Origin: Chara braunii
Lineage: Eukaryota; Streptophyta; Charophyceae; Charales; Characeae
DNA: 29,508 nt
Assembly (NCBI GenBank): GCA_003427395.1
Contig: BFEA01000277.1
Location: 921,602-951,109, forward strand
Direction of reading: 5' to 3'
The translations under genes were made by a program, and so were the position numbers. Of the stretch, positions 18,824 to 28,283 are shown in pieces. Position 1 is the first letter of the stretch. The number at the start of each line of letters is the position of its first letter. Below the pieces are notes generated by a model. That model made no database searches, had not been told where the DNA came from, and worked only from the letters and a program-made list of their open reading frames with translations.

Positions 18824-19180
18824 TTGATTTGGAGCAACAAAGATCATGTAAATAATAATCATGAAATTCTGGTGTGTCATGCATGCTTCAATTTTGCAAA
18901 TTTTCTAATTTTGAGAACTGTGACAGGATCATCAAAGAACATGATCATCAAGCAAAGGCAATGTAAACGATGCAGGACTGACTGACTCAAGCAATAACAA
19001 GAATAAATGAGGGAAGAATGAGAACTCATAGTAATCTCAGATAGTACACATGAAAAGAGCATGGCCCGCACTAGTCAAGAGTCCTCACTCATCCTTCTGA
19101 GTCACACAGTCAATCTCTCATTTTGCAAAGCGTCTCTTGTGCTTCGAGCCATGTCTCGGTACTCCCTGAGGTTGTGGTCT

Positions 19181-19830
19181 CTAGACGTAGAGCCACCTGA
19201 AGCCTGAGAGTTCCGAGCATTTCCAACCAAGTCCCATGATGCGGAAGTCGACCATAGCGCAAAATTCCTCCCATAAAGCAGGGAAATATGGTTGAGAGAA
19301 AATCCCTCGTCTGAAAGGTCGGAACTCCGAAGGCTTAGTCACTGACTCGTAATCAATCTTTGCCGATGAGACGTACCTCTTGGCCAGATCTACCAGGTCC
19401 CCCCAGCAAGAACCATCTGTGAGAGTAAAAGGTACTGGAGGTCTGGGGTAGTCAACGTATAGCTTGGGTCCAAAGCTACAAATCAACTTGACACCACTCT
19501 CATCCAACTCCCTCTCTTTCCTCTCAAGGTACCTGGCTGCTGAGATCCAGACTGAATTGAACTGCTCATGAGTCTCTTTGCCTTTCTTCAGATAGATTCT
19601 CAAATCATGAATAGAGCCCCCTGTGAACTCGGTATGAACCACAAAGATAGGTAGTTCACCTTGCCTCAAACCAGTTGCACTGGCGTACCGATACCGAAAG
19701 GCACCCTTGGAAGCTATCTGATTGAGACTGGTCAAGACAGTCTCCTGGACTGAGAATGACAAAACTGTACTCATGTGCTGAAGTGAAGGTTGAAACTGAT
19801 CCAATGTCTTTGCAAGAAGGCACTGTCTGG
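19181..19830 (-). CDS. Unrecognised protein, 3' portion of a minus-strand gene
   Basis: Open for about 217 codons on the minus strand, stopping at 19181-19183. I do not recognise the family. The composition is protein-like: mixed and globular, with FRYRYASATGL, a Lys/Glu-rich helix (AARYLERKERELDES), KLYVDYPRPPVPFTL, CWGDLVDLAKRY and an aromatic C-terminus. There is no obvious signal peptide or membrane segment. No ATG is near the 5' end; the frame is closed by a TAG inside a 48-bp tandem duplication, next to a 77-base homopolymer. It is therefore either a terminal exon whose splice site I cannot place or a truncated gene. A T-rich 3' UTR-like stretch and an AATAAA follow. Non-random length and composition are the main support. 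Confidence 0.45.
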
Positions 19831-19917
19831 TTGATACTGAACTCTAGGACGCGTGAAAATGACCGACCGAAAATCTGGTTGATACTGAACTCTAAGACGC
19901 GTGAAAATGACCGACCG
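19826..19917. repeat. 48-bp tandem duplication
   Basis: Units begin at 19826 and 19874 (TCTGGTTGATACTGAACTCT...) and differ by one base. The second runs into the A tract. Confidence 0.92.

Positions 19918-19994
<77 letters not shown>
19918..19994 (+). repeat. Poly(A) tract, 77 bases
   Basis: Uninterrupted A run after GACCGACCG. No retroposon body is recognisable on its left, since the ORF there runs the opposite way, so it may be a homopolymer expansion seeded by the AAAA that ends the first duplicated unit. Confidence 0.95.
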
Positions 19995-19997
<3 letters not shown>

Positions 19998-22900
19998 GAA
20001 CGCTTGATTGAGTATAACCGACACTTTATGATGGCTCAGATGAATCAATGTTGTTGCGGTAATAAGTCACTGCACACTCGTCACTTAGTGGCGGAATGCT
20101 AAAAATACTGTTGCCTGTTGGGCGGTATCTGACATCTGAAGTGCTGATGGGATGGCTTGGACACATTTGTGCTCATCTGAGCTTTGTCGTGGCCTACTCT
20201 ACCGTCTCAAGGATCGAGCCAATATTGTGCAATTTGTCATCGCTGCTGTGAAAATAAAACACATATTCAAATGTATTTCTCGCCTTTGACCACTCGAACT
20301 GCCTGTTCCCGTTGAGTCTGCTTATGTACGTAGTTCCATGTTTAGAATTGCTTTTGTTTCCCAACCCTCATGCTTGTCCCGATTGATGATGTCTTTGACT
20401 ACTAACACTTCTGCATTCCTCATGTCCCTTTCTCTCTCTCTCTAGGAATCCGAATTTCAGATAGGTGCACGAGTGAGCGGGGAGATGGTTTGCTGTCCAG
20501 CGGCTCTGTACCGGAATAATCAGTAGAATTCAGATCCGTTTGTCAAGTGTCTCTCTCATCTCTCTTTTCTGAAAGTTTGTCTTGTGTGCACCTACCGACT
20601 AGCAACCAGTGTTGCTGCAGTAGCTCTGCTTCTAACACTTTCAACTTTATTATGGCGGGTGATGCTCAATATGATTGAGTGTGTAGTGGCCTCTGGCCTC
20701 ACGGTGGAGAGGAGTCTTGCCCGTCCAATTGTCACGGACCACTTAGGATAATGAGCGCTGAGTTAGTGTGCTCCCCAGGCATCACGATGTCCTGCTGAGA
20801 ACTATTGTCAATTCTCCTGGCTTGCATTGTCGGGTGTTACTTGTCCCCGTATTTATTCACGCGCAGTGTGGGGTGCTATCAAGTACTACCCCAGTTTGTA
20901 CGCAATGCAGAGTTTCGCAGAGAACATTGGTTAGCGAATGCTCGACGTGGGAAGGAAAGAGTGAAAGTCGTTCGTCTTCACCCTAAGCCATTTTAAGAGG
21001 ATCCACACTGACTTTTCCTCTCATGCTCTGCCAAAGGCTGTCTGACACCGAAATCCAATGATAGTGCTACTGATGACCCAAGGCATCCACCGGTTGGTAT
21101 GAGTGTCAAGTCAGGCTTTAAGTGGCCACTGGCCATTGAATGCACAACCATAAAGTCTTCCGAATTTGGTCTCATCAAAGAGCTGAATAACTCTACAGTT
21201 TGGGGTCAAAGAGTTTAGTTGTCAACATGTATGAGGCATGTTTTGATTCGCTACCGCACTCGGGTCCTTCTAGGCTCTAGCCCATTATAGTATTCCTCTG
21301 CTGGTGCAGGCTTGCAGTAACTAGCTCGTCCTTATTTTGCCTAACCCGAACTCGGTGTGTAGCGAACAACTTTCCCACCACTTGTCATGAGAATCACGCT
21401 GAGGTCATTTAGCACGCTGCACATTGATCCTTTATTTTTGTTGCGACAAACGTGAACGCCCGCTGCTGATGCATTTCTCTACGGCGCCAAGCAAGGGATC
21501 CCTCGTGTTCATCGGGTTTTCACACTCCGTAACTACGTTCGGCCGCATCGTAGTGCGCATTGACGGTAAGCATTAGCCAGGGTCATTCACAAGACGGGCA
21601 TCAGTGGGCTTAGTATCGCCCCATCGTTTTACACAGCCAACAATGGGCTTAGTGCCATCCCATCCGCATTCATTAGCCAGTACAGACAGAGCAAATGCCT
21701 TTTGACTAAAGTCAAGATCTATGTCCTCATAGATTGACGGATAGCTCAACCATGGTTCTCGAGTTTCTTGGAGTGAGTTATCGCCAAACACAATTGCCCG
21801 CTTACACTGCAGGGTGCCTTCCAAAAATAGATAAACGCCAACAACTCGCAAAACTCGGAGGGTCACCCCGAGCACGCTTACCCTGAGCACAACCCCAGGC
21901 TACCTACAAACAGGACGTCACCCCGGAGTGGACCAGATTTTGTATAACCAACCTCGCCTTATCCATCGTGTTGACCTCTGCTTTCAATGGAATCATAACA
22001 AGGCACACTGTATTTCACAGCTCAGAACAGGTTCAGCCTGAGTACCGCTCCATGTCTTGGTACCAATGCTTCGTTTATTCCCTGACGGCAAAGCTTTCTC
22101 TATTAAGAGAGGAAAGTGCGACATTACTTTAGAGTCACTCAAAGAGGTGCATGACAATAACTAAATTTTGGGCGAATAAGCCCGACTAGATCATTAAAGG
22201 ACCGTTTTCGTAATCAGATCGAGGTTAGGGTTACCATACCAAGAAGTATTCCCACTGGTTGGTGCAAAAGACATTCTTTTGAGATCAACGCTCTCGGTTA
22301 CCCTAGTAGAGGCCGCGTCAAGCATACTCTTTGGGCCTTGAACGCCTGTCGGAACGATTGCTGTCCAGTCACCGTCAAGCAAATATTTAGCCAGTAGGTG
22401 GGCAATCCTCTCTAAAACAGACCGCTTTCAACTTATTGACCATGGATAGATGAACAAACATAATTAAGATTTGCTCTTGATGTTCGGTGAGCCCATGCAA
22501 TCACCCTGCCCTGTTCCTTTAACTGACGCTGGCCATCCCAACTTGATCGGTTGGTTAAATCCTCAAGGCTTGCCAATTTAAATCTAAACTTCAGCTAATA
22601 AGGACTGGCCATACAAGGATTTTTCCCAGACATCTTGGCGAGAGGAAAGTGAGAGAGAAGATAAGTCAGAGTTTGATAAAGAAATTCCTTATCTGAGCAG
22701 CTCAATCGTTGGCACTGTCACCACCAGAGTCTTAATACTGGAGACCTAGTCTCCCATCAAAAAGGACCTCCTCATACCCTAATCGCACCCCATCTCGCAA
22801 GCTTCATTCTTATCATCCACTCACTTTGTGACATCCGAAAATTGATCCCCCTGAGAACGCTCAAAAGGGAATAGTCAAACTCGAGCCTGAATAGCCGCCC

Positions 22901-24239
22901 ACCACATACAATGACTTCAGCGTTACGAGCGATTAGGTCGATTTCAGTGCCGCGTGCAGAGTCCCTGTCCTCCTTCCCTTTGTTGACTAACGCCACTCAC
23001 GCTCGCTGGCAGGGACCACCTCCAGTTCAATCGATACCGACGAGTTGGCGCTGATTACATCACAATGAAAGCGTCATCAGCCTCCGAACAGAGTACTCGT
23101 CTCTCAGTTGTCAAGAGGTACTCCCTTCGTCAAGCCCCACACGATGACGAGCGGTAACGCAGATTCTGCACACAACAGGGGACATAAGATGGTCTACTCC
23201 CCTCGCTCCAAGGCCACTAGCGAGAGACTGGAGCCATGCTCAAGTAATTGAGAATACTCCCTCTTCCCTTCTCGTCGGTAACTCTCCCTTGCACATCGCT
23301 TGACACGACCCTCTGTGGAAGCGTGCACTCTACGACCCCACCGCATTATCAGAACTAAAGTTGAGGGGCAAGTCGACAATCGAAGGGTTGCGCACAAAAT
23401 TCTCCCTCTCTGCCACCTGACTCCAGCTGCCCACGTGTCGCTCTCCTCTCACACTCTCACATCACCACTCTGATGGCGTCTTCCCTCGCTGCACATGACC
23501 CTACCTTGTCGGACCCTCTTTTGTCTTTCTCATGCAGGCCACCAACTTATGCGTGCATTGGCCATCCCGCACGTCGACATCATATGTTCAACATTACTGC
23601 TTTGTATCACTAACCCCTTTCGGTTCGCGACGACAGCCAGGCAAAACTGATAGTGTTGCGGCCTGCAAAGACTGGAGAGATGGGTCACTCAAAGCAGAGG
23701 GTGACCTCAACCACGTAGTCTGACGAAACTTTCTCGCTTGGACCCGAGCATGAACACTCTTCCACGCGGTCACGCAGCACGAGCCCCGTTTGCTTTCTTG
23801 TGATCATCTTGGCTTGGCAGACACAGTGTTACTGACTCCGTCCCTGGCCTCCTGCAGGAGGTGATGAGTCTCCTACCAACACGGCCGCGGGTGCTCCCAT
23901 TTTGGGGTCCCGTAACGCGACGCTCAGATAGTTGTATCAATAATAGTGCGAAATGCGGAAGGCCAAGCCAACCTAGGCCGCCGGTTTGCAGTCATGATTC
24001 AAAAGTGAACCGTTAGGTCTCCACGAAGTGAGTGAAAAGGGAAGATTAACAAAAGGGGAGAGTAATAATAATAGTAACAATGGTAACCGTGCATTCTATC
24101 GCGCGCTGCAGTATCATTGAGGACCATCAGACCTCGGAGCATTAAAACAGGGATCCAAATCTAAAAGCAGTTCTGACACTTCGACATTTAATTCTTCGCC
24201 CCCCTTCCCTATGGACTTTGTTTTCTATTTCAGAACTAA
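19995..24239. other. About 4.2 kb with no supported gene
   Basis: Only short ORFs (up to about 105 codons, e.g. minus strand 21573-21890) scattered on both strands, as expected by chance at this composition. A GGGCTTAGT...CCATC motif is repeated at about 21606-21664. No tRNA, rRNA or transposon motif seen. Confidence 0.4.
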
Positions 24240-24360
24240 ATTAGATAAAGTAAACGAAATGCATATGTGAAATGCATCTATCCTACTGCTTGAAACTCAG
24301 ACAGAAGGGGGATGAACTGGGGGAAAGCTGGGAGGAAGGTGTCATGGGTCATGTAAAAGT

Positions 24361-24390
24361 TCAGGCATGTTTCTAAGTTGAATGGCCTGA
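24361..24390 (+). repeat. Hairpin B1
   Basis: TCAGGC (24361-24366)/GCCTGA (24385-24390); inner TTC/GAA; loop TAAGTT (24374-24379). Confidence 0.88.
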
Positions 24391-24422
24391 CTACTACGTT
24401 TCTTAACCTGCGTTCAGAGAGG

Positions 24423-24453
24423 CCAAACATTGTTTCTAAGTTGAATGGTTTGG
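24423..24453 (+). repeat. Hairpin B2
   Basis: CCAAAC/GTTTGG; loop TAAGTT (24437-24442). A2 has CCAGAC/GTCTGG, so a G-C pair replaces an A-T pair. Confidence 0.88.
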
Positions 24454-24501
24454 TTGCTGTGGCTTTGTTTTTTTGGGGGCATGCATGGTTGTTTTTTTAG
24501 G

Positions 24502-24532
24502 CCAAGCATTGTTTCTAAGTTGAATTGCTTGG
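24502..24532 (+). repeat. Hairpin B3
   Basis: CCAAGCA (24502-24508)/TGCTTGG (24526-24532), perfect; loop TAAGTT (24516-24521). Confidence 0.88.
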
Positions 24533-24568
24533 TCTACATGCTTTTTTGGGGAGGTTTCAGAACGGACC

Positions 24569-24598
24569 CTGGACATGTTTCCTAAATTGAATGGCCAG
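24569..24598 (+). repeat. Hairpin B4
   Basis: CTGG (24569-24572)/CCAG (24595-24598); loop word TAAATT, a one-base variant. Confidence 0.7.
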
Positions 24599-24632
24599 AG
24601 ATCCCTGCCTTTCTTGAAACTTTGAAGGGAAG

Positions 24633-25895
24633 TGTTATGATACTGGCCAATTTCGAGATACACATTCATCAGATAGTATAATGTCGTCCAACTGCAGAAG
24701 GAAATGAATGAACTTCAGAGTAGAGAGAGCTCAGAGAGGGTAAGAAGAAGAAGAAGAAGAAGAAAGAAAGAAGAAGAAGATGATGTACACCAGCATAGAC
24801 AAATGACAAAGCTCTTCTTCTTCGCCCAACGCTCTCCTCCTCCTTTACTACTCCTCTCTTATCCATACAAGAAATAATAGTTCAATGTTGAATGGCTGAT
24901 CCAGAATCATGTCCGAGTTCCTCTTCTACTGCAGGTATCACTTGAGGTCCACCATAGCCATGGCCGCCTCCCTCACTCTTCACTCTCATAGGCCGAGGCT
25001 ATGGCGGATTACTGGGCCTTGCCTTGATGTCCAAAGGACAACCCAAAGCAGCTATGGCTGCTCCATCTCAAGCCGCCATGCCTGACTCTGCCTCAAAGCT
25101 TCTTGGTGTAGCTCTACCCGTTGGGGTCTTCCTGCTGCAGCGTCCACCAAGGTGATGACGATGGCTGCCACCATAGCCAGGTAAGTACCTCTGGCGCTCC
25201 CCTTTCCTCATGTCCTTCTTCCTCCTCCGTGTCCTTGCTCCTTCCCCAGTAGCACTGCTCCAAGTTAGCGCTGCTCCAGCCAGCGCTCCAACCAGTGTGT
25301 CGCCAAACTTGCACACCGACAATGAGGATGGGCTCTTTGCCAGACCTGGAGATATAGCAGCCTGCTTGCCTCTTGGGCGGTGACTTCCAGGCCGCTCAGC
25401 CTTCCCAGCAACTGGTACCTCCTCCCTTTTGGAGGGAATCATCATTGCAGACTCTGATATTGCCCGTACAGGCCCTAGACTCACACTGGTTGGACGGGTA
25501 CCCGCCTAGACCTAGCCTACAACTACTGGGCCTCTCAAAATGCCACTTTTGTCTTCTTCTGCTCAGCCTCCAGTACCCGCACATCTACCTCTTCAGGGTG
25601 CGGAGCCGGCCTACCTGCTACTTGAGTGTTTTACCCCGCTGCAATCCCTCAATGTCACGACCACAAGTAAGTACCGGCCCTGAGGGCCCAACGAACGGAC
25701 AAGTACCCTTGCGGGTCACACACACACACTCAAGCCAACCAGCACTCAGACAAACACGCAGACCAGCAAGCATGCACACACACACGGACATGCAAAACTT
25801 AGTGGCAAACGGGAAACTCGGCAAGGCATTCAGTCCGTGAGCAAAACTCAAAAATCAGCTGTGTGTCTCAGTCTGTGTTTGGTCAGGTCATCACA
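24633..25895. mobile_element. Solo LTR inserted in unit B
   Basis: Starts TGTTATGA and ends TCATCACA, imperfect inverted ends (7 of 8). It is flanked by GAAG on both sides (24629-24632 and 25896-25899). Unit A reads continuously through the matching place (TTTGAAGG at about 15554), giving an empty site. There is no primer site or coding sequence inside, so it is most likely a solo LTR left by LTR-LTR recombination. It is GC-rich, with a (GAA)n run and a CA run. Confidence 0.65.
24742..24781. repeat. (GAA)n microsatellite
   Basis: AAG/GAA repeats with a short GAAA interruption, inside the solo LTR. Confidence 0.9.
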
Positions 25896-25900
25896 GAAGG

Positions 25901-25931
25901 GTTAAATATTGTTTCTAAGTTGAATGACAAC
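25901..25931 (+). repeat. Hairpin B5
   Basis: Weak outer stem GTT/AAC; inner TTC/GAA; loop TAAGTT (25916-25921). Confidence 0.55.
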
Positions 25932-25968
25932 ATTTTCTGTGTTTTCTTTCTAAAGGGGATTCAGGCTG

Positions 25969-26006
25969 AGACCGAATATTGTTTCTAAGTTAAATGACTC
26001 GAGTCT
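25969..26006 (+). repeat. Hairpin B6
   Basis: AGACCGA (25969-25975) pairs with TCG plus GTCT (25999-26006) around one bulged A. Loop TAAGTT (25986-25991); the inner stem is weakened by GAA to AAA. Confidence 0.7.
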
Positions 26007-26085
26007 TAGAAGCCGCATATACAACAGGGGAATCTGAGAATAATTCTTTCTATATGTTATATTATTATATATCTTATGAGAACAA

Positions 26086-26128
26086 GCTAGTCAGACAGGG
26101 TTTCTAAGTTGAATGGTCTGACTATAGC
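26086..26128 (+). repeat. Hairpin B7
   Basis: AGTCAGAC (26089-26096)/GTCTGACT (26116-26123), perfect 8 pairs; loop TAAGTT (26105-26110). Flanking bases are nearly identical to A6 although the loop differs. Confidence 0.92.
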
Positions 26129-26184
26129 ATATCACTAAATACGAGTATGAAGTTACAAATATAACAAAGGTGACTTAGGCAGGT

Positions 26185-26213
26185 TGAGCATTGTTTCTAA
26201 GTTGAATGACTCA
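26185..26213 (+). repeat. Hairpin B8
   Basis: TGAG (26185-26188)/CTCA (26210-26213) then CATT/AATG past a bulged A; loop TAAGTT (26198-26203). Confidence 0.75.
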
Positions 26214-26287
26214 GTCTTAAACCACCTGTACACTCGAGGCTAAACTTACGAGCCTAAATTTGAATTTTGTCGAGCTTGCAAGTGACA

Positions 26288-26320
26288 GATACCACCACTG
26301 GGAAAATTCATGGTGGTATC
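26288..26320. repeat. Subterminal hairpin of the TTAA element
   Basis: GATACCACCA (26288-26297) and TGGTGGTATC (26311-26320), perfect 10-bp stem. ACCAC echoes the terminal repeat. Confidence 0.85.
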
Positions 26321-26475
26321 GGTACCGCCCTCTGTGTTGGACATACTATCAACAGAAGGAACAAAGAGGAGGCCGTCTATTTCTCGTTTTTACTCTACAG
26401 CACCCCCCCGCGTCGCCGTAATTGCAGTCAGATACATTCACAAAGTGCATGCCTGAGGACTGAATGGATTCCTCC

Positions 26476-26499
26476 CTGCCTCTCACGACAAGGAGGCAG
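26476..26499. repeat. Internal hairpin 1 of the TTAA element
   Basis: CTGCCTC/GAGGCAG with loop TCACGACAAG. Confidence 0.8.
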
Positions 26500-26590
26500 G
26501 CTGCTAGAAAGAGCACTCCTCTAAAAAGGAAAAACAAAAGCATACTCGCAAAAAAATAAAAATAAAAGAATGGCATACTCACGTTATCCC

Positions 26591-26612
26591 CGCCTCTCAC
26601 GGCAAGGAGGCG
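26591..26612. repeat. Internal hairpin 2 of the TTAA element
   Basis: CGCCTC/GAGGCG with loop TCACGGCAAG. It belongs to a second copy of an about 115-bp block that also includes ACAAAAGCATACT. Confidence 0.8.
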
Positions 26613-26664
26613 TGTTGTCAAAAAGAGCCTCTACTCTTATAAAACGAAAAAACAAAAGCATACT

Positions 26665-26684
26665 AAAAAAAAAAAAAAAAAAAA
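26665..26684. repeat. Poly(A) tract, 20 bases
   Basis: Homopolymer within the TTAA element. Confidence 0.9.
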
Positions 26685-27156
26685 CCATACTCACGTTAGA
26701 CCTCTTCTACTATAGTTGTTCCCCAATGAGGAGAAGACAAAAAAAATAGTAATAATAACAAAATGAGGAGAAGACAACTTTTCTATAAAACAAAAAGAGA
26801 AAAAAAACTTTCTTCTACTAAGTTTTGGACGTGATTGTTGTCCTCGTTGCATCTTGCACATTTGGAGAGTACTGCATCAAGGCCCTTTGGTGTACCTAAA
26901 GTCAGTCACGCTCCACTACTCAGCCGATGCACAAAAGATAAAACATAAGTCGCCCTATGGTTCTCGTCCTTTGTTGGGCCCATGTGCTTCCTACCCCATA
27001 GCTCTACCTGGTCGTCCCCGAACCCCGAATTTTCCTTGCGGTGACAAGTTCATTTTTCTGCAAGGGTGGGGCCGTGTACTTGTGGTTTAAGCTTTGCTGA
27101 ACACTAAGAGGGTGGGAGAAGTACTTAAAAAACTTGAATTATTAAATGGTCAGGGA

Positions 27157-27193
27157 TGGCTAAGCAGGGTTTCTAAGTCGAATGGCTTAGTCA
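27157..27193 (+). repeat. Hairpin B9
   Basis: TGGCTAAGC/GCTTAGTCA, 9 pairs with one G-T; loop TAAGTC (27174-27179). Confidence 0.9.
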
Positions 27194-27250
27194 TATGCCC
27201 AATGAAGCAGGAAATATATTTGTATCCTGTGTTTTGCTTTTAAATAAGGC

Positions 27251-27289
27251 AAGACTAGGCATTGTTTCTAAGTTGAATGGTCTAGTCTT
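27251..27289 (+). repeat. Hairpin B10
   Basis: AAGACTAGGC (27251-27260)/GTCTAGTCTT (27280-27289), 10 pairs with one G-T; loop TAAGTT (27269-27274). Confidence 0.92.
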
Positions 27290-27510
27290 TATGCCCTAAA
27301 GTGAGCTAGGGTATTGGGGTTTATATAACTCAGAGTTAATAAACTATTTAATATTTATGTGAAAAATAACTTGGGGATTTGGTGAGAGTACTTACCCATT
27401 GCGGTATGTGGTTGAGTATGAGCTCTGCTTTATTCCGAATCTTGGATTTACTATAGGTAGTTGCTGTAGTGCTTGCTACATGCTGGCGCGATAGAAGTTA
27501 GTTTTTATTT

Positions 27511-27624
27511 ATGCATATTTCCTGTTTTAGAACCTACGACTTGTATGAATTAAGATATCACTTTCCCATGCATATTTCCTGTTTTAGAACCTACGACTTG
27601 TATGAATTAAGATATCACTTTCCC
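27511..27624 (+). repeat. Exact 57-bp tandem duplication in unit B
   Basis: 27511-27567 equals 27568-27624 (ATGCATATTTCCTGTTTTAG... to CTTTCCC) with no mismatch, so it is recent or an assembly duplication. Confidence 0.95.
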
Positions 27625-28040
27625 AAAGGAAGGTGCAGCCCAAATTTATACAGGATCTAAGGAGTTAGATAATTTTTCAGGCTTTGCATAGTACAATGGT
27701 ACAACTCATTTTCGGATTAGTATAAATTTGGCATTTTATCTTCTCTAAAGGAGATGCTGCCCAAATTTTTACTAATTCAAACAAAATTGTTTTTGAGAAA
27801 GCTATGAGTTTTTTCCGACTTCAAATTTGGATTAGTATAAATCTTTGGAGTGTATTTTCATAGGGGAAATATTGCCCAAAATTTTGCGAATCCAAGGAGT
27901 TGGATAAAATTTTAATCTATTGGAACTATAAGTTTGTTGAATTTTTTTTATTTAGTCTTATATAAACTTTGCGAAGGAACTTTTCCTACGGGAAGTGCTG
28001 TCGAAATTCCCTAAGATCTAGGGGAGTTATATAATATTTT
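27540..28040 (+). repeat. Four tandem repeats of about 120 bp in unit B
   Basis: Core at about 27635, 27756, 27871 and 27997. Stems before each core differ but pair: CACTTTCC/GGAAGGTG, ATCTTC/GGAGAT, TATTTTC/GGAAATA, ACTTTTCC/GGGAAGT. Same family as 16230-16860. Confidence 0.75.
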
Positions 28041-28242
28041 AAAACTTCGAAAGTTTTGGCAATCTAACCCTCTGCCTAGGAGAAATGTTGCTGAACTTCT
28101 GATATTTTTAGATAAGTGTTAGAAGATGAAGTAGGAAGATATGATTATTTCAAACTCACTCAAGCATAGCTTGGGCTCTGGCCTGTACTATGTTGCAGGT
28201 CATTTTCATTCAGATTGATTCAAGGCTTGAATAACTTCAAGC

Positions 28243-28283
28243 TGATCTTATGAGGATCAACTTTTGTTATCTTTTGATAACAA
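28243..28283 (+). repeat. Twin hairpins, unit B
   Basis: TGATCTT/AGGATCA (28243-28249 and 28253-28259) has a T-G pair where unit A has C-G. TTGTTATC/GATAACAA (28264-28271 and 28276-28283) has loop TTTT in place of ACT and one pair more than in A. Confidence 0.85.

Larger units (their letters stand above)
26221..27086. mobile_element. 866-bp terminal-inverted-repeat element with TTAA target duplication
   Basis: The ends are ACCACCTGTACAC (26221-26233) and GTGTACTTGTGGT (27074-27086), inverted complements at 11 of 13 positions. TTAA lies on both sides (26217-26220 and 27087-27090). Unit A has a single CTTAA at the matching place (about 15831-15835). TTAA duplication is characteristic of piggyBac elements. 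There is no transposase, so it would be a non-autonomous MITE. The ends do not read CCC/GGG like most piggyBacs, so the superfamily is tentative. Confidence 0.75.

Noticed and set aside
20990-23400. A series of short, protein-looking ORFs on the minus strand (20993-21178, 21573-21890, 22194-22382, 22772-22996, 23194-23397), briefly considered as a small virus-like gene set
   Set aside because: Equally protein-looking short frames occur on the plus strand, the lengths fit chance, and no motif of any virus or transposon was found.
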